64,000 bases of DNA from Gallionella capsiferriformans ES-2 (lineage in GTDB: Bacteria; Pseudomonadota; Gammaproteobacteria; Burkholderiales; Gallionellaceae). The notes beneath the pieces are model-generated. The model did not search any database and was not told the origin of the DNA. It was given only the letters and a program-made list of their open reading frames with translations. The position numbers were made by a program, and so were the translations under genes. Numbering within the stretch: position 1 is the first letter of the stretch; every line of letters begins with the position of its first letter. Below, piece after piece: positions 36,306 through 45,148 of the stretch. Location: contig NC_014394.1 of NCBI RefSeq assembly GCF_000145255.1, positions 62,001-126,000 of the forward strand, in the 5' to 3' direction.

Positions 36306-37697
36306 ATGAACTACGACGTTATCATCATCGGTTCAGGCCCAGCCGGACAGCATGCTGCATGGCAGGCCGCGCGCATGGGCAAGCGTGCCGCCATCATCGA
36401 GCGTAAACCCAATCTGGGAGGCGCCGGCTTGCAGACGGGTACGATACCCAGCAAGGCGATGCGCGAAGTGGCCTATCAGCTAACGCGCTCGGGTGGCATG
36501 CGTCAGGCCCATGATGGCCGTTCCCGGCACGGGCTGCTGGCGGATGCGGTGCGCAGGAAAGAGGGGGTGATCGCCCAGCAGGAATCGGTGATATTGCAGC
36601 GGATATTGCGCTCCGGTGTCGCCTTGATTCCGGGCGAGGCCTGTTTTGTCGATGCACATACCATTGCCGTGACCGATCAGGCCGGAAATACGCGCCAGAT
36701 TACTGCCGATGTGATCGTGCTGGCGGCAGGTTCCCGTCCGCGCCGTCCGGCTGACGTGCCATTCAATAAAAAAAGCGTCCTCGATTCGACCTCTATCCTA
36801 AATTTGCGTCATTTGCCGGACAGTCTGCTGGTGGTGGGCGGCGGGGTGATTGCCTGCGAATTCGTCTCCATTTTTGCGGCACTGGGCGTCGCGGTCTCGG
36901 TCGTGGACAGTCATGCGCAACTGCTCGAATATCTGAGTGAAGACGTGGTCGCTGTGCTGGCCGACAGTTTTCTGGATATGGGCGTCAAATTTTATATGCA
37001 GGAGCGCGTCGCCCAAATCAGTTGCGATGACAGCGGCACATTGACGACCTTGGTGAGCGGAGCTCAGATCCGTGCCGATGCCGTTTTGTATGCGCAGGGG
37101 CGTGAGCCCAACAGCGAGGGATTGCAGGTGGCGCGTGCCGGCATCGCCGCGAAGGATGGCTGGATCGCGGTCAATCAGCATTTTCAGACCAGCGTGCCGA
37201 ATATCTTTGCAGTGGGCGATTTGATCGGTCGCCCGGCGCTCGCGTCCACTGGCATGGAGCAGGGGCGAGCTGCGGTGCTGTATGCGTTTGGCGGCGAGGC
37301 ACATGTGACGGCAGATAATCTGCCGATGGCGGTCTATACCATCCCTGAAATATCCTACGTCGGTAAAACCGAACGGGAAGTGCAGCAGGAAAATATCCCC
37401 TATCTGATCGGTCGCGCCTATTTTAAAGATAGCGCGCGCGGGCAGATTATCGGCGATGCGCAAGGGTTGCTTAAACTGATCATTGATACGCGCAACGAGA
37501 AACTGCTCGGCGTGCATATTGTCGGCGAGCAGGCGAGCGAACTGGTCCATATTGGCCAGCTGGTGATGAATCTCAATGGCACGGTGCGCGATCTGGTAGC
37601 CAACGTCTTTAACTATCCGACACTGGCCGAGTGTTACAAGCTGGCAGCCTTAGATTGCACGCATCAATTGGAGCAGCGAAAACTCACCGGCGTTTGA
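36306..37697 (+). CDS. sthA: Soluble (Si-specific) NAD(P)+ transhydrogenase SthA
   Basis: A 463-residue FAD flavoprotein of the pyridine nucleotide-disulfide family that moves hydride between NADPH and NAD+. FAD motif IIIGSGPAGQHAAWQAA, NAD(P) motif LLVVGGGVIACEFVSIFAALG, AVGDLIG, and a C-terminal domain (HIGQLVMNLNGTVRDLVANVFNYPTLAECYKLAALD) fit SthA in length and order. At the place of the redox disulfide the sequence reads GGAGLQTGTIPSKA: both cysteines are absent, whereas E. coli SthA keeps the first. That agrees with a non-disulfide mechanism. TTAGGAA precedes the ATG. Confidence 0.88.
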   Translation: MNYDVIIIGSGPAGQHAAWQAARMGKRAAIIERKPNLGGAGLQTGTIPSKAMREVAYQLTRSGGMRQAHDGRSRHGLLADAVRRKEGVIAQQESVILQRILRSGVALIPGEACFVDAHTIAVTDQAGNTRQITADVIVLAAGSRPRRPADVPFNKKSVLDSTSILNLRHLPDSLLVVGGGVIACEFVSIFAALGVAVSVVDSHAQLLEYLSEDVVAVLADSFLDMGVKFYMQERVAQISCDDSGTLTTLVSGAQIRADAVLYAQGREPNSEGLQVARAGIAAKDGWIAVNQHFQTSVPNIFAVGDLIGRPALASTGMEQGRAAVLYAFGGEAHVTADNLPMAVYTIPEISYVGKTEREVQQENIPYLIGRAYFKDSARGQIIGDAQGLLKLIIDTRNEKLLGVHIVGEQASELVHIGQLVMNLNGTVRDLVANVFNYPTLAECYKLAALDCTHQLEQRKLTGV

Positions 37698-37751
37698 TGA
37701 TCCTGAGCGCGCACTGGTTTATTCGTCAAAACAGCCATTGCGAGCAGCATG

Positions 37752-39023
37752 CTACTTGTTAATATCCGCAGAAAGTAATGAGCGCTTCATATTATTTAGC
37801 CATTCGTTTTCCGCTCTTTTAGGCTGAGCTTCGTCAACAGATACCTCCGGCCAGCGTCGTGAAATTTCCCGCAATAACGCCTTAAATTGCCAAAGGGCCT
37901 CATTCAGTAAGGGTGAATAATCGGACCTAGATTCTAGGTCATCAGTAAAAATCTGTATCAGTCGAGCCGGATCATGGGGGTCGAATCCGGCTTCTAACAG
38001 CTTCAATCTAAGCGCAACCATTCGTGTTTTAGCTAGATCGAACATCTGGTCGCAGCTTATGGCATTCGCATGCTGGTTGAAATTCTCGAACAACTGTGCG
38101 ATCAGATTAACCTTTGTAATAAGATGGGACATATTGTCCGAAAGGGCAGTCGGTGCATCATTTTCGCGAAAAATATTTAAGTGACCGATCAAGCCTTGTC
38201 CGTATTGTCTGAAATTCAGCTTGAGCATTACCTCCAGATTTTTCCAGGACACCTTGGGATGGTTGGAATCAAACGCCTTCGCGGCAATCTCTGCTACAGC
38301 CAGAATTTGCCCGTAGCGGCTAATTTTATCGCCCCGCAAACCGCGAGGATAGCCGCTGCCGTCCATTCGCTCGTGATGTACGAGCACAGCCTCTGCAATA
38401 CACCGGGGGAGTTCCGGAAATTCACATAACAATAGATAGGCTGTCAGCGGGTGACTGTAAAGGTGGTGTCTTTCGGTGTCGCTCATTACATGGCTCGGCG
38501 CGAGTAGTTTAGGATCAATATGCAGCAGACCAATGTCGTGGAACAGTGCTGCTGTGGCGGCACATTCTTGCTCAGCCGAATTCATACCGTTGCAATGCGC
38601 AAGATATACAACAATAATCATCAACATCAGGCTATGACGATAAATGTGGTTGTATTTATCCCTAGCCACTGTCAGCTTGAAAGCGAGCGGAGAGGGTAGC
38701 TGAATGGCAAGAACCCGGCTGTATAAAAAATTCTTGCCGATAATTGCCTGCATCTTGGCCAGCTTGGCATTTTCCTGCAGCAGTGACGCCACATCATCCC
38801 GTATCCTGTCAGCATTAAGCATATTGTCGATGGATAATGTCTTGTCCAGCTCGAGCAGCTTGTGTTTAATTAGCCGATCATACAGTTGGCTGTTGATGCG
38901 CATACCGGATGCAATCAGCTTGATTCTGTTTTGTGAGTAGATATCGCGATCAGCGACGATCATGCGGGTATTCCCAAGCTCGGTTACCGCCTGTAAATAA
39001 TGCTGATCATTCAGTTCTGGCAT
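37752..39023 (-). CDS. HD-GYP domain protein (probable c-di-GMP phosphodiesterase)
   Basis: A 423-residue cytoplasmic protein. Residues 1-125 are a helical region without a recognised domain. The HD-GYP domain (about 128-310) has the metal-binding HD (AALFHDIGLLHIDPKLL), a following His (HLYSHPLTAYLL) and the GYP motif (HHERMDGSGYPRGLRGDKISRYGQILAVAEIAAKAFDS). The usual first His of the domain is present (RHSLMLMI). A variable C-terminal tail of about 110 residues follows. AAAGGAA precedes the ATG. It is one of three HD-GYP genes on this strand, interleaved with a GGDEF gene. Confidence 0.88.
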   Translation of the reverse strand: MPELNDQHYLQAVTELGNTRMIVADRDIYSQNRIKLIASGMRINSQLYDRLIKHKLLELDKTLSIDNMLNADRIRDDVASLLQENAKLAKMQAIIGKNFLYSRVLAIQLPSPLAFKLTVARDKYNHIYRHSLMLMIIVVYLAHCNGMNSAEQECAATAALFHDIGLLHIDPKLLAPSHVMSDTERHHLYSHPLTAYLLLCEFPELPRCIAEAVLVHHERMDGSGYPRGLRGDKISRYGQILAVAEIAAKAFDSNHPKVSWKNLEVMLKLNFRQYGQGLIGHLNIFRENDAPTALSDNMSHLITKVNLIAQLFENFNQHANAISCDQMFDLAKTRMVALRLKLLEAGFDPHDPARLIQIFTDDLESRSDYSPLLNEALWQFKALLREISRRWPEVSVDEAQPKRAENEWLNNMKRSLLSADINK

Positions 39024-39063
39024 ACACCAATTCCTTTGCTATCCAATGTGTGACAGCCATCAA

Positions 39064-39217
39064 TTAGATACGCACTTTAAGCGTCGAGTCGCAATCCTTT
39101 TGCGCTTCGTAAAACAGAATCTGATTTCGTCCGGACTCTTTTGCTTGATACCGATGTCCTAACAGAAAAGCACGATTGGTTTTGTTAATGGCGTCAACAG
39201 ACACTGACGGCCACTAC
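39064..39217 (-). pseudogene. Remnant of a GGDEF-domain gene
   Basis: On the minus strand this 212-base gap between two c-di-GMP genes encodes the tail of a GGDEF domain: VVAVSV, then after a frame change DAINKTNRAFLLGHRYQAKESGRNQIL, ending FYEAQ... before a TAA at 39064-39066. It matches the standard end of such domains (VSIGVA ... ALYQAKESGRN). The rest of the gene is missing and the codons differ greatly from the intact neighbour, so it is an old deletion remnant and not a recent duplicate. Confidence 0.7.
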
Positions 39218-39235
39218 AATCCATTCGCCCACGGA

Positions 39236-40600
39236 TTATTCTGCTTTCACCACTTTGTTGCGCCCAGAATTCTTTGCTTCATAAAGAGCAATGTCGACAC
39301 GTTGTAACAAGGCCTCTTGCGACTCACCTCGCTGGTATTCCGCCACGCCTATGCTCACAGTGACTTGATGTTCAAAGACCGGACTATCTGCAATTTCTGC
39401 ACGAATTCTCTCTGCCAGGACACTCGCTGCATTGATATCTGCGGTGGGTAATAAAACGACGAACTCCTCTCCTCCCCATCGTGCAAAAACATCTGAGGTT
39501 CGCAACCGCCTTTTTACCCGGTTACTGAGTGTTTTGAGTACCTCGTCGCCAAATGGGTGACCAAAAACATCGTTAATTTTTTTAAAGAAATCGATATCAA
39601 GCATAAGTACAGAAAATGTAGCCATCTGATGTCGATAAAAACGACCAATTTCTGCCTCGGTTACCTGGTTGAATAAGCGACGATTACCCGCGCCAGTGAG
39701 TGGGTCGGTGACGGACTCCTCTTGCAGCTGAATATTTTTTGATTCTAAGACTTGAACTAGTTCACCGAGCTCATGGGCGTGTAGCTTCATTAACTCAGCC
39801 CAGCGTCCGTAGGTAATGCCAATCAGTTCGCGCTGTGTGATGCGTCCGACCACATCATTGTGATCATCAACTACGATCGCACGTTTAAAGTGATTCACTT
39901 TGAGGTGTTCAATCGCCGCTTTAATCGTCGCACGCTGATTGATTGTTTTAACGTGCTGTGTCATGTAGTTGCGAATGGGGAGTGACATATCCACACAGTC
40001 GCAAATCATTTTGATGACATCCTTCGCCGTGACAATGCCGATTAGCTTACGGTTTTCGACAATGAGCATGGCATCTTCAGCATAGATTAACTGCTCTAAT
40101 ACAGCTTGCGTTTTGGTCGATGCATTGACCATTTCGACGCGACTTGTACCTAACACATCGGCTAAGGTTTTGTGCTCCATCATGACTACAGGGTCAACAG
40201 AGGCTAAAACATCGGTGTAAGAAATGATCCCGCCTAAATCCCCTGCAGCATTTTTTACACCCAGGTAGCGGCAGCGATCATCCTCAAAAATGGACAATAA
40301 ATTCAGGATATTGTCATCTTCATTAACGTAAATTAATTGATGATGTGTAAGGTCACTAAGGCTTGCTGACATATTTCTGCCTTGATGACGATATATCATC
40401 AAAGCTTCAACGGTAAAGATCGCATGCGCTTGACCTACGCTGTAGATGACATCACTTAAATTATTGGCCTCCATTAACGCAACAGCCTCATCAATTGTGG
40501 CCGCTCCGAGGGCTAGCACTACGTCGTGGTGAGTTATCTCGCCAGCTTTTGGAAAGAAAGTCGTGGTTTTAGGCATTGTTAACTTTGTATTGGCATTCAT
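39236..40600 (-). CDS. CBS-domain diguanylate cyclase (GGDEF)
   Basis: A 454-residue protein. Residues about 20-275 form four CBS repeats (DEAVALMEANNLSDVIYSV, DNILNLLSIFEDDRCRYLGV, TQAVLEQLIYAEDAMLIVENRKLIGIVTAKDV, TIKAAIEHLKVNHFKRAIVVDDHNDVVGRITQREL), which usually bind adenine nucleotides. A short helix (HELGELVQVLESKNIQLQEESV) leads to a GGDEF domain with DPLTGAGNRRLF, LDIDFFKKINDVFGHPFGDEVL and the active GGEEF motif (ARWGGEEFVVLLP). No RxxD product-inhibition site stands five residues before GGEEF (SDVFA). It should make c-di-GMP under control of cell energy state; inferred from the CBS domains. Confidence 0.92.
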   Translation of the reverse strand: MNANTKLTMPKTTTFFPKAGEITHHDVVLALGAATIDEAVALMEANNLSDVIYSVGQAHAIFTVEALMIYRHQGRNMSASLSDLTHHQLIYVNEDDNILNLLSIFEDDRCRYLGVKNAAGDLGGIISYTDVLASVDPVVMMEHKTLADVLGTSRVEMVNASTKTQAVLEQLIYAEDAMLIVENRKLIGIVTAKDVIKMICDCVDMSLPIRNYMTQHVKTINQRATIKAAIEHLKVNHFKRAIVVDDHNDVVGRITQRELIGITYGRWAELMKLHAHELGELVQVLESKNIQLQEESVTDPLTGAGNRRLFNQVTEAEIGRFYRHQMATFSVLMLDIDFFKKINDVFGHPFGDEVLKTLSNRVKRRLRTSDVFARWGGEEFVVLLPTADINAASVLAERIRAEIADSPVFEHQVTVSIGVAEYQRGESQEALLQRVDIALYEAKNSGRNKVVKAE

Positions 40601-40623
40601 GGTGTTCGATCATCATGCGTCAG

Positions 40624-41868
40624 CTATGTATGTGGGTGATCTAATGCACCTACGGCGGCATTCCAACAAATCGCCAGATTTTGATCGACGTGCATGACCA
40701 CTGTGCGGTCCAACTTTCCGTCTTCGACCATGCCATTTAATATTTTCACAATTTCATTTGGCGGCAGCGCACCGCGATAAGGGCGCTCCTGTGCTAGAGC
40801 CTGAAACACGTCAGCCACAGCCACAATTCGCGCTTCCAACGACACGCCCCCATCACCAAGATGATAGGGATAGCCAGTACCATCCACGCGCTCATGGTGT
40901 TGTGCTGCCCATAAAGATATTTCCTCTAAACCATGAATATTTTTGATAATGGTGTAAGTGTCGAAGCTGTGCCGATGCATTTGCGCTGTTTCCTCAGCGG
41001 ATAGCTTGCCGGGGTTATTTAGCAACGCGTCCGGCTGCCTGAGTTTACCAATGTCATGTAATAAGCCAGCAAGTTCCAGCATGTCGCACGTCCTCTCGGA
41101 AAGTGACAGGAGCTGACCAATGCATCTTGATAGCCTGGCGACACCATCGGAGTGCTCCTTGGTAAAGGAACTTTTGGCATCGACCACATGAGAGAAAATA
41201 CTCACGATACTGCGAAGGTCTTGAAAATCCATTTCCTGAATGGTCGTCTCAGTCAGCCAACTCGACAGGTATCCGTGAACATGCTCATTTTCCAGAGAAA
41301 GCCAAAAGGCCTCGGATCTTGATATATCCATAAAAGCATCGACAAGCTCAGGGCAGAACCAGTCGCCGCGTTTATCCAGAATCTTCTTTCGGATGTTTTC
41401 ACTGCCAAGTAGTAAATTGGACTGATCCACCAAAAACCCCAACGCTAGTACATCAACACGATCTACCATGTAAATGCAATTCGCGCTGAGCTTAACCTCC
41501 AGAGGAAGATCCATCTCCTTCAGCTCAGACCAATGCGTATGATGGTGACGGACGATAGGCGCAAGATTTGCCATTAACGGGCAGGTAAATAGCAGGGAAG
41601 CACCTATCAGGCAATGATCGTTTTCTTTTTCCCATTCGAATTGTGCCAGTCTGCTATGTACCGTTGTCTTTGAAACGCCGCAATCGTGCAACATCGCGGC
41701 TTTAAACAGCTCTTTCATCCGTTGCCCCGACCAGCCCATTCCTTTTCCGCATTCAGCGGCCATATAGGCGACATGCTTACCATGATGAATGTGAGTCACC
41801 CCCACAAGGTCGAGCGCATCAGACAGTGAATAAATGGCTTCATGCAAATTGATATTAAATTTCGACAA
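40624..41868 (-). CDS. Double-HD protein with C-terminal HD-GYP domain
   Basis: A 414-residue cytoplasmic protein with two HD modules. The first (about 25-115) has HIHHGKHVAYMAAEC, AMLHDCGVSKT and VRHHHTHW; the second (about 235-385) is a full HD-GYP (EHSDGVARLSRCIG, AGLLHDIGKLRQPDALLNNPGKLS, AQHHERVDGTGYPYHLGDGGVSLEARIVAVADVFQALAQERPYRGAL). The start is a TTG at 41868 with AAAGG upstream; the nearby ATG is out of frame. It ends 23 bases before the CBS-GGDEF gene, so maker and breaker of c-di-GMP may share a transcript. Confidence 0.9.
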   Translation of the reverse strand: MSKFNINLHEAIYSLSDALDLVGVTHIHHGKHVAYMAAECGKGMGWSGQRMKELFKAAMLHDCGVSKTTVHSRLAQFEWEKENDHCLIGASLLFTCPLMANLAPIVRHHHTHWSELKEMDLPLEVKLSANCIYMVDRVDVLALGFLVDQSNLLLGSENIRKKILDKRGDWFCPELVDAFMDISRSEAFWLSLENEHVHGYLSSWLTETTIQEMDFQDLRSIVSIFSHVVDAKSSFTKEHSDGVARLSRCIGQLLSLSERTCDMLELAGLLHDIGKLRQPDALLNNPGKLSAEETAQMHRHSFDTYTIIKNIHGLEEISLWAAQHHERVDGTGYPYHLGDGGVSLEARIVAVADVFQALAQERPYRGALPPNEIVKILNGMVEDGKLDRTVVMHVDQNLAICWNAAVGALDHPHT

Positions 41869-41938
41869 TGCTCATACCTTTCGATTGAATACATTCACGA
41901 CAAATTTGGCACACATATACAGTGTGGCGCGGTTAATC

Positions 41939-43060
41939 TTAGTCGGCAAAATCCGACTGAATTTTCAGTATCTCACCTTGACAGCCTAGCAGGGCTGCTA
42001 CGCAATCTGGGTCTAGCTTGAAATGACTCATACGTTCAAGTTCAGCGAATGCCTGAGCATTGCTCCACGCAGCCTTATAGGGGCGCACTGAAGTAAGTGC
42101 ATCAAATACGTCTGCGACGGCAACGATGCGAGCCTCAAGCGGAATATTTTTACCCGCCAATCCCTCCGGGTAACCGTTGCCATCCATGCTTTCGTGATGG
42201 TAAGCGACGATATTGCGGATCATTTCAATGTCATTGACACATTTAATATTGAAGTTGAGCAGCATCGCATCAATGATTTTTCGACCTTTCGTTGTATGAG
42301 TTTTCATCTCGCTAAATTCCTCAATGGTCAAAGGGCCAGGCTTAAGGAGAATTCTGTCGGGGATGGATATCTTGCCGACATCATGCAAGGGTGCGTGCCG
42401 GAGAATTCGTTCTACAAACTCATCATCAATCGAGTGCGCAGCGCCTAGCGTAAAGGCAATCAATCGTGAATAGCGAGCCATCCGCTCTAAATGCATGCCC
42501 GTTTCTGGGTCGCGATGGTGCGTGAACTGAGTGGCTGTCTTCATGGCGCCATAAAGGGTGATAAATTGATTCAATTCCGTAGCCAACAAACTCGTCAACA
42601 AATGGGCAATCATGTCCAGATAAGTCAGGTTAGATTCATTAAATGCATCGCATTGATTGGAATTAAAAAAAAGCATGCCAATGAATTGACCATCGTTATA
42701 CAACGGAATGGTATAACTTGAACGAAAACCTCTGTCGAGGATTCGCCTCGAGTGTGTCGATTTGCTGTCGGGAAATACCCGCAGGTCATTAATAATGCGC
42801 GTCTCACGGTTGCGCGCCAATTTGAGCAGTGAAGGAACTTCGCTTAGTTTTGCCTCATAAAGGGTGAGAGGGTTATTCCCCTTCCTGCTCCCAACATAAG
42901 TGCGCAGAATGTCGTCATGCCGGTCATACTTGGCAATGGCGAGGCGATCAATGTGCGGGTAATTTTGACAGACAATGTCATGAATATATGATATTTTTTT
43001 TGAAAGAGTATGGTGAGTATCTAAATCGCTAAGTTGTAATTGATGTTCAAACTCTTGCAT
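41939..43060 (-). CDS. GAF-HD-GYP protein (c-di-GMP phosphodiesterase)
   Basis: A 373-residue protein. Residues about 20-165 are a GAF domain (LAIAKYDRHDDILRTYVGSRKG, RSSYTIPLYNDGQFIGMLFFNSNQCDAFNE). The C-terminal HD-GYP is complete: HHRDPETGMHLERMARYSRLIA, HAPLHDVGKISIPDRILLKPGPLTIEEF and AYHHESMDGNGYPEGLAGKNIPLEARIVAVADVFDALTSVRPYK. AGAGGAT precedes the ATG. It is divergent from the hemerythrin-LuxR gene across a 222-base gap that holds a perfect palindrome, so they may be controlled together. Confidence 0.92.
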   Translation of the reverse strand: MQEFEHQLQLSDLDTHHTLSKKISYIHDIVCQNYPHIDRLAIAKYDRHDDILRTYVGSRKGNNPLTLYEAKLSEVPSLLKLARNRETRIINDLRVFPDSKSTHSRRILDRGFRSSYTIPLYNDGQFIGMLFFNSNQCDAFNESNLTYLDMIAHLLTSLLATELNQFITLYGAMKTATQFTHHRDPETGMHLERMARYSRLIAFTLGAAHSIDDEFVERILRHAPLHDVGKISIPDRILLKPGPLTIEEFSEMKTHTTKGRKIIDAMLLNFNIKCVNDIEMIRNIVAYHHESMDGNGYPEGLAGKNIPLEARIVAVADVFDALTSVRPYKAAWSNAQAFAELERMSHFKLDPDCVAALLGCQGEILKIQSDFAD

Positions 43061-43201
43061 TTTTATCCTCTTTGACGTGTCGTTAAGCGCACATCGAAGT
43101 TATTTCATGTAGCAATATCAAGGGAAGGGCAGGCTAAACAAGTTTCGACACTTGCTATCTCTCCTCATTACTTAACTTTAGAGGTAACGACCACATTCGT
43201 C

Positions 43202-43246
43202 ATCACCCCATGGGGTGATACATGCAAAAAAATTTCGACCTATAAT
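43202..43246 (+). promoter_or_regulatory. Perfect 18-bp palindrome and -10 box of the hemerythrin-LuxR gene
   Basis: ATCACCCCATGGGGTGAT (43202-43219) is fully self-complementary. A TATAAT box stands at 43241-43246 with no good -35 box. A transcript start near 43253 would put the palindrome centre at about -42, the class II activator position. A half copy (ATCACCTC) occurs at 43268. The binding protein may be the LuxR-type regulator encoded just downstream; inferred. Confidence 0.55.
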
Positions 43247-43282
43247 GCAATGAGTTAGCAAAAACTATCACCTCTGGATAAG

Positions 43283-44056
43283 ATGACAATCAATTTCACC
43301 GGTCACGCCGAAATAGATCAACAGCATGAGCTGCTCGAAAGTACCGTCGGGCAGTTGGCGCTTTTCTGTTCTGAAGCAAAGCACAATCAGGATGCCACGT
43401 GCGACGGGTGCAATGCTTTCAAGCAAAAACACTGCCGTGTGACGCTCGTATTAATCGCAAGCCAATTGGCTGGTTTTCTCACCGGCCATGCTGCTTACGA
43501 AGAAAAAATGATGGAATTATTGCCCGACACACCCATTTGCTCTCAACATATAAAGGCACACAAGTCCGCCCATCAAGGAATTGCGAAGCAACTGAAGAAG
43601 CTCTCGTTGCTGGTCGCCAACGAAAATCCGCGTGAGGTAAGCACTAGGATGAGGCGAATAGTTGGAGATTGGCTGGGCGATCATTCCACATCGTTTGATA
43701 CTCGGCTAGTTCGTCTCGGTAAATTCGATTCGTCTAAGATCGATTTTGATGGTGAACTGGTCGCAATGCTTGACGAGTATGTATTCCCCAGTCGCCCCAC
43801 GATGTCAAAGGCATCTTTGAAAATCGGCATGGCATTGGAGGGGGAAAAGCTTGAAGCTCGCGGACGCTTTGAGTCGCTCTCGCCCGCCCAACGTCAAGTC
43901 TTCTGGCTGGTCGCAGGAGGAAAGACAAACCGTGAAATTGGCATGGTGCTGAGCATTTCGATCAATACGGTAAAGACACACCGTGCAGCTATCTTTCACA
44001 AAATGGATGTGAAGTCGGTGCTTGAATTAGTCAAGAAAGTAGACGTTCTTCGCTAG
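43283..44056 (+). CDS. Hemerythrin-LuxR fusion: probable oxygen/iron/NO-responsive transcription regulator
   Basis: A 257-residue two-domain protein. Residues 1-145 are a hemerythrin fold with the di-iron ligands visible: His15 (EIDQQHELL), His69 and Glu73 (GHAAYEEKMM), His89/93/97 (HIKAHKSAH), and His134/Asp139 (WLGDHSTSFD). Between His15 and His69 an insert of about 18 residues beyond the usual spacing carries C40-x2-C43-x7-C51, with Cys29 nearby, a possible second metal site. Residues about 193-257 are a LuxR/FixJ helix-turn-helix (LSPAQRQVFWLVAGGKTNREIGMVLSISINTVKTHRAAIFHKM). No receiver domain is present. The fusion suggests that oxygen, NO or redox state at the di-iron site controls DNA binding. 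Confidence 0.88.
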   Translation: MTINFTGHAEIDQQHELLESTVGQLALFCSEAKHNQDATCDGCNAFKQKHCRVTLVLIASQLAGFLTGHAAYEEKMMELLPDTPICSQHIKAHKSAHQGIAKQLKKLSLLVANENPREVSTRMRRIVGDWLGDHSTSFDTRLVRLGKFDSSKIDFDGELVAMLDEYVFPSRPTMSKASLKIGMALEGEKLEARGRFESLSPAQRQVFWLVAGGKTNREIGMVLSISINTVKTHRAAIFHKMDVKSVLELVKKVDVLR

Positions 44057-44668
44057 ATACATCGTGGGGATGACGACTAAAGCAGTATCCCCCAAGCGGT
44101 AATTTTTAATCCAGTTGATGTCGTATCGCGCCAATATTCCTAGGTCAGTATAAGAATTTCCCAATAGCGCCCAATGCCCTCGCGACGCATAATGTATGGC
44201 AGCTATTTAATATTCATTGAATTTCATAGGCGCTGACAATAATAGTCGGGAATAGAGCTGACGGTGTCGATAGGTAGCGATGGGTTGAGTATGTAGGATA
44301 GATTGCCTATAATCAGTCAGTTACTGTTGATTCGGCCTCCTCGCCGGTAAGCTTTTTGAGGGTTAAATCGAGTCTGACCCTATTTTCGATTTTCAAAAAT
44401 ATTAAGTGGTGAAAAATATCGAGAGACTTATTTAGTGAAGGGATATTATTAATATCCGCCGGCGGCAAGGCAGCATTTTCGATGGCAGAACTAAAGATAT
44501 ATAAGGCTGTCTGCAATCGATAAAATAGCGAAAGAACGGGCGTATAATTTGAAAAGTTTTTTGTTGGAAAACTTCTTGGAGGAATATAAGTACACAAATT
44601 AACCGTGCTTTTATGTTGGGTGATTAAATAACTATTTTCGTTTTATGAACTGTTACAGGAGAATTGCT
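44057..44668. other. 612-bp gap with a strong promoter and a possible small RNA
   Basis: No convincing protein gene. At 44285-44313 the plus strand has TTGAGT, 17 bases, then TATAAT, a near-consensus sigma-70 promoter, with transcription expected near 44320. Downstream a hairpin AGGGT...ACCCT around 44358-44380 is followed by ATTTT, which could end a short RNA of 60-70 bases; otherwise the promoter gives the rhodanese gene a leader of about 350 bases. An inverted repeat, AAATCGA (44365-44371) and TCGATTT (44386-44392), overlaps this. A 94-codon minus-strand frame (44313-44597) begins with TTG, has no ribosome site and is not called. Confidence 0.4.
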
Positions 44669-45136
44669 ATGGATTTAAATGCTGGAAGTTTTGTCAGAAA
44701 AACCGGGATTACTTTAACAAGTGCAGCAGTTCTGTTATTTAGCAGTGCCGTATTTGCTGCGGATACTCCCGCAAGCTTGAAAGGTGCGACTGTAGTTGAT
44801 GCGGTTAAAGCAAAATCACTAGTTGATTCAGGTGTCAAGATAATCGATGCGCGCGTTGCCAATGAGTATGCCGAAGCGCATATCAAAGGCGCACTTAGTG
44901 TTCCTTACAAGGAAAAGAGTGCTAAATCAGCAGATTTTGATGTAACCCAAGACAGTGTGGATATGAGTAAGCTGCCTGTTGATAAGAATGCCGGCATTAT
45001 TTTCTACTGCAATGGCGCGGAATGCTGGAAGGGTTATAAAGAGGCAACCGTTGCTGTTAAAGCCGGTTACAAGGCTGTTTACTGGTTGCGACTTGGGATT
45101 CCTGACTGGAAGGCTAAAGGATATCCGATAGAGTAA
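44669..45136 (+). CDS. Periplasmic rhodanese-domain protein
   Basis: A 155-residue single-domain rhodanese. The N-terminus is a signal peptide (FVRKTGITLTSAAVLLFSSAVFAAD), so it works in the periplasm. The rhodanese fold follows: VKIIDARVANEYAEAHIKGALSVPY, then the active loop FYCNGAECWKGYKEA with the catalytic Cys, and AVYWLRLGIPDWKAKGYPIE. The loop CNGAECW holds a second cysteine four residues after the first. AGGAGA precedes the ATG at 44669; an earlier in-frame ATG at 44645 has none. It probably handles sulfane sulfur or a thiol; partner unknown. Confidence 0.9.
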   Translation: MDLNAGSFVRKTGITLTSAAVLLFSSAVFAADTPASLKGATVVDAVKAKSLVDSGVKIIDARVANEYAEAHIKGALSVPYKEKSAKSADFDVTQDSVDMSKLPVDKNAGIIFYCNGAECWKGYKEATVAVKAGYKAVYWLRLGIPDWKAKGYPIE

Positions 45137-45148
45137 GAGCAGATGCTG

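Noticed and set aside
44313..44597. 94-codon minus-strand reading frame
   Set aside because: It begins with TTG, has no ribosome site, contains no recognisable domain and overlaps a strong plus-strand promoter and hairpin.
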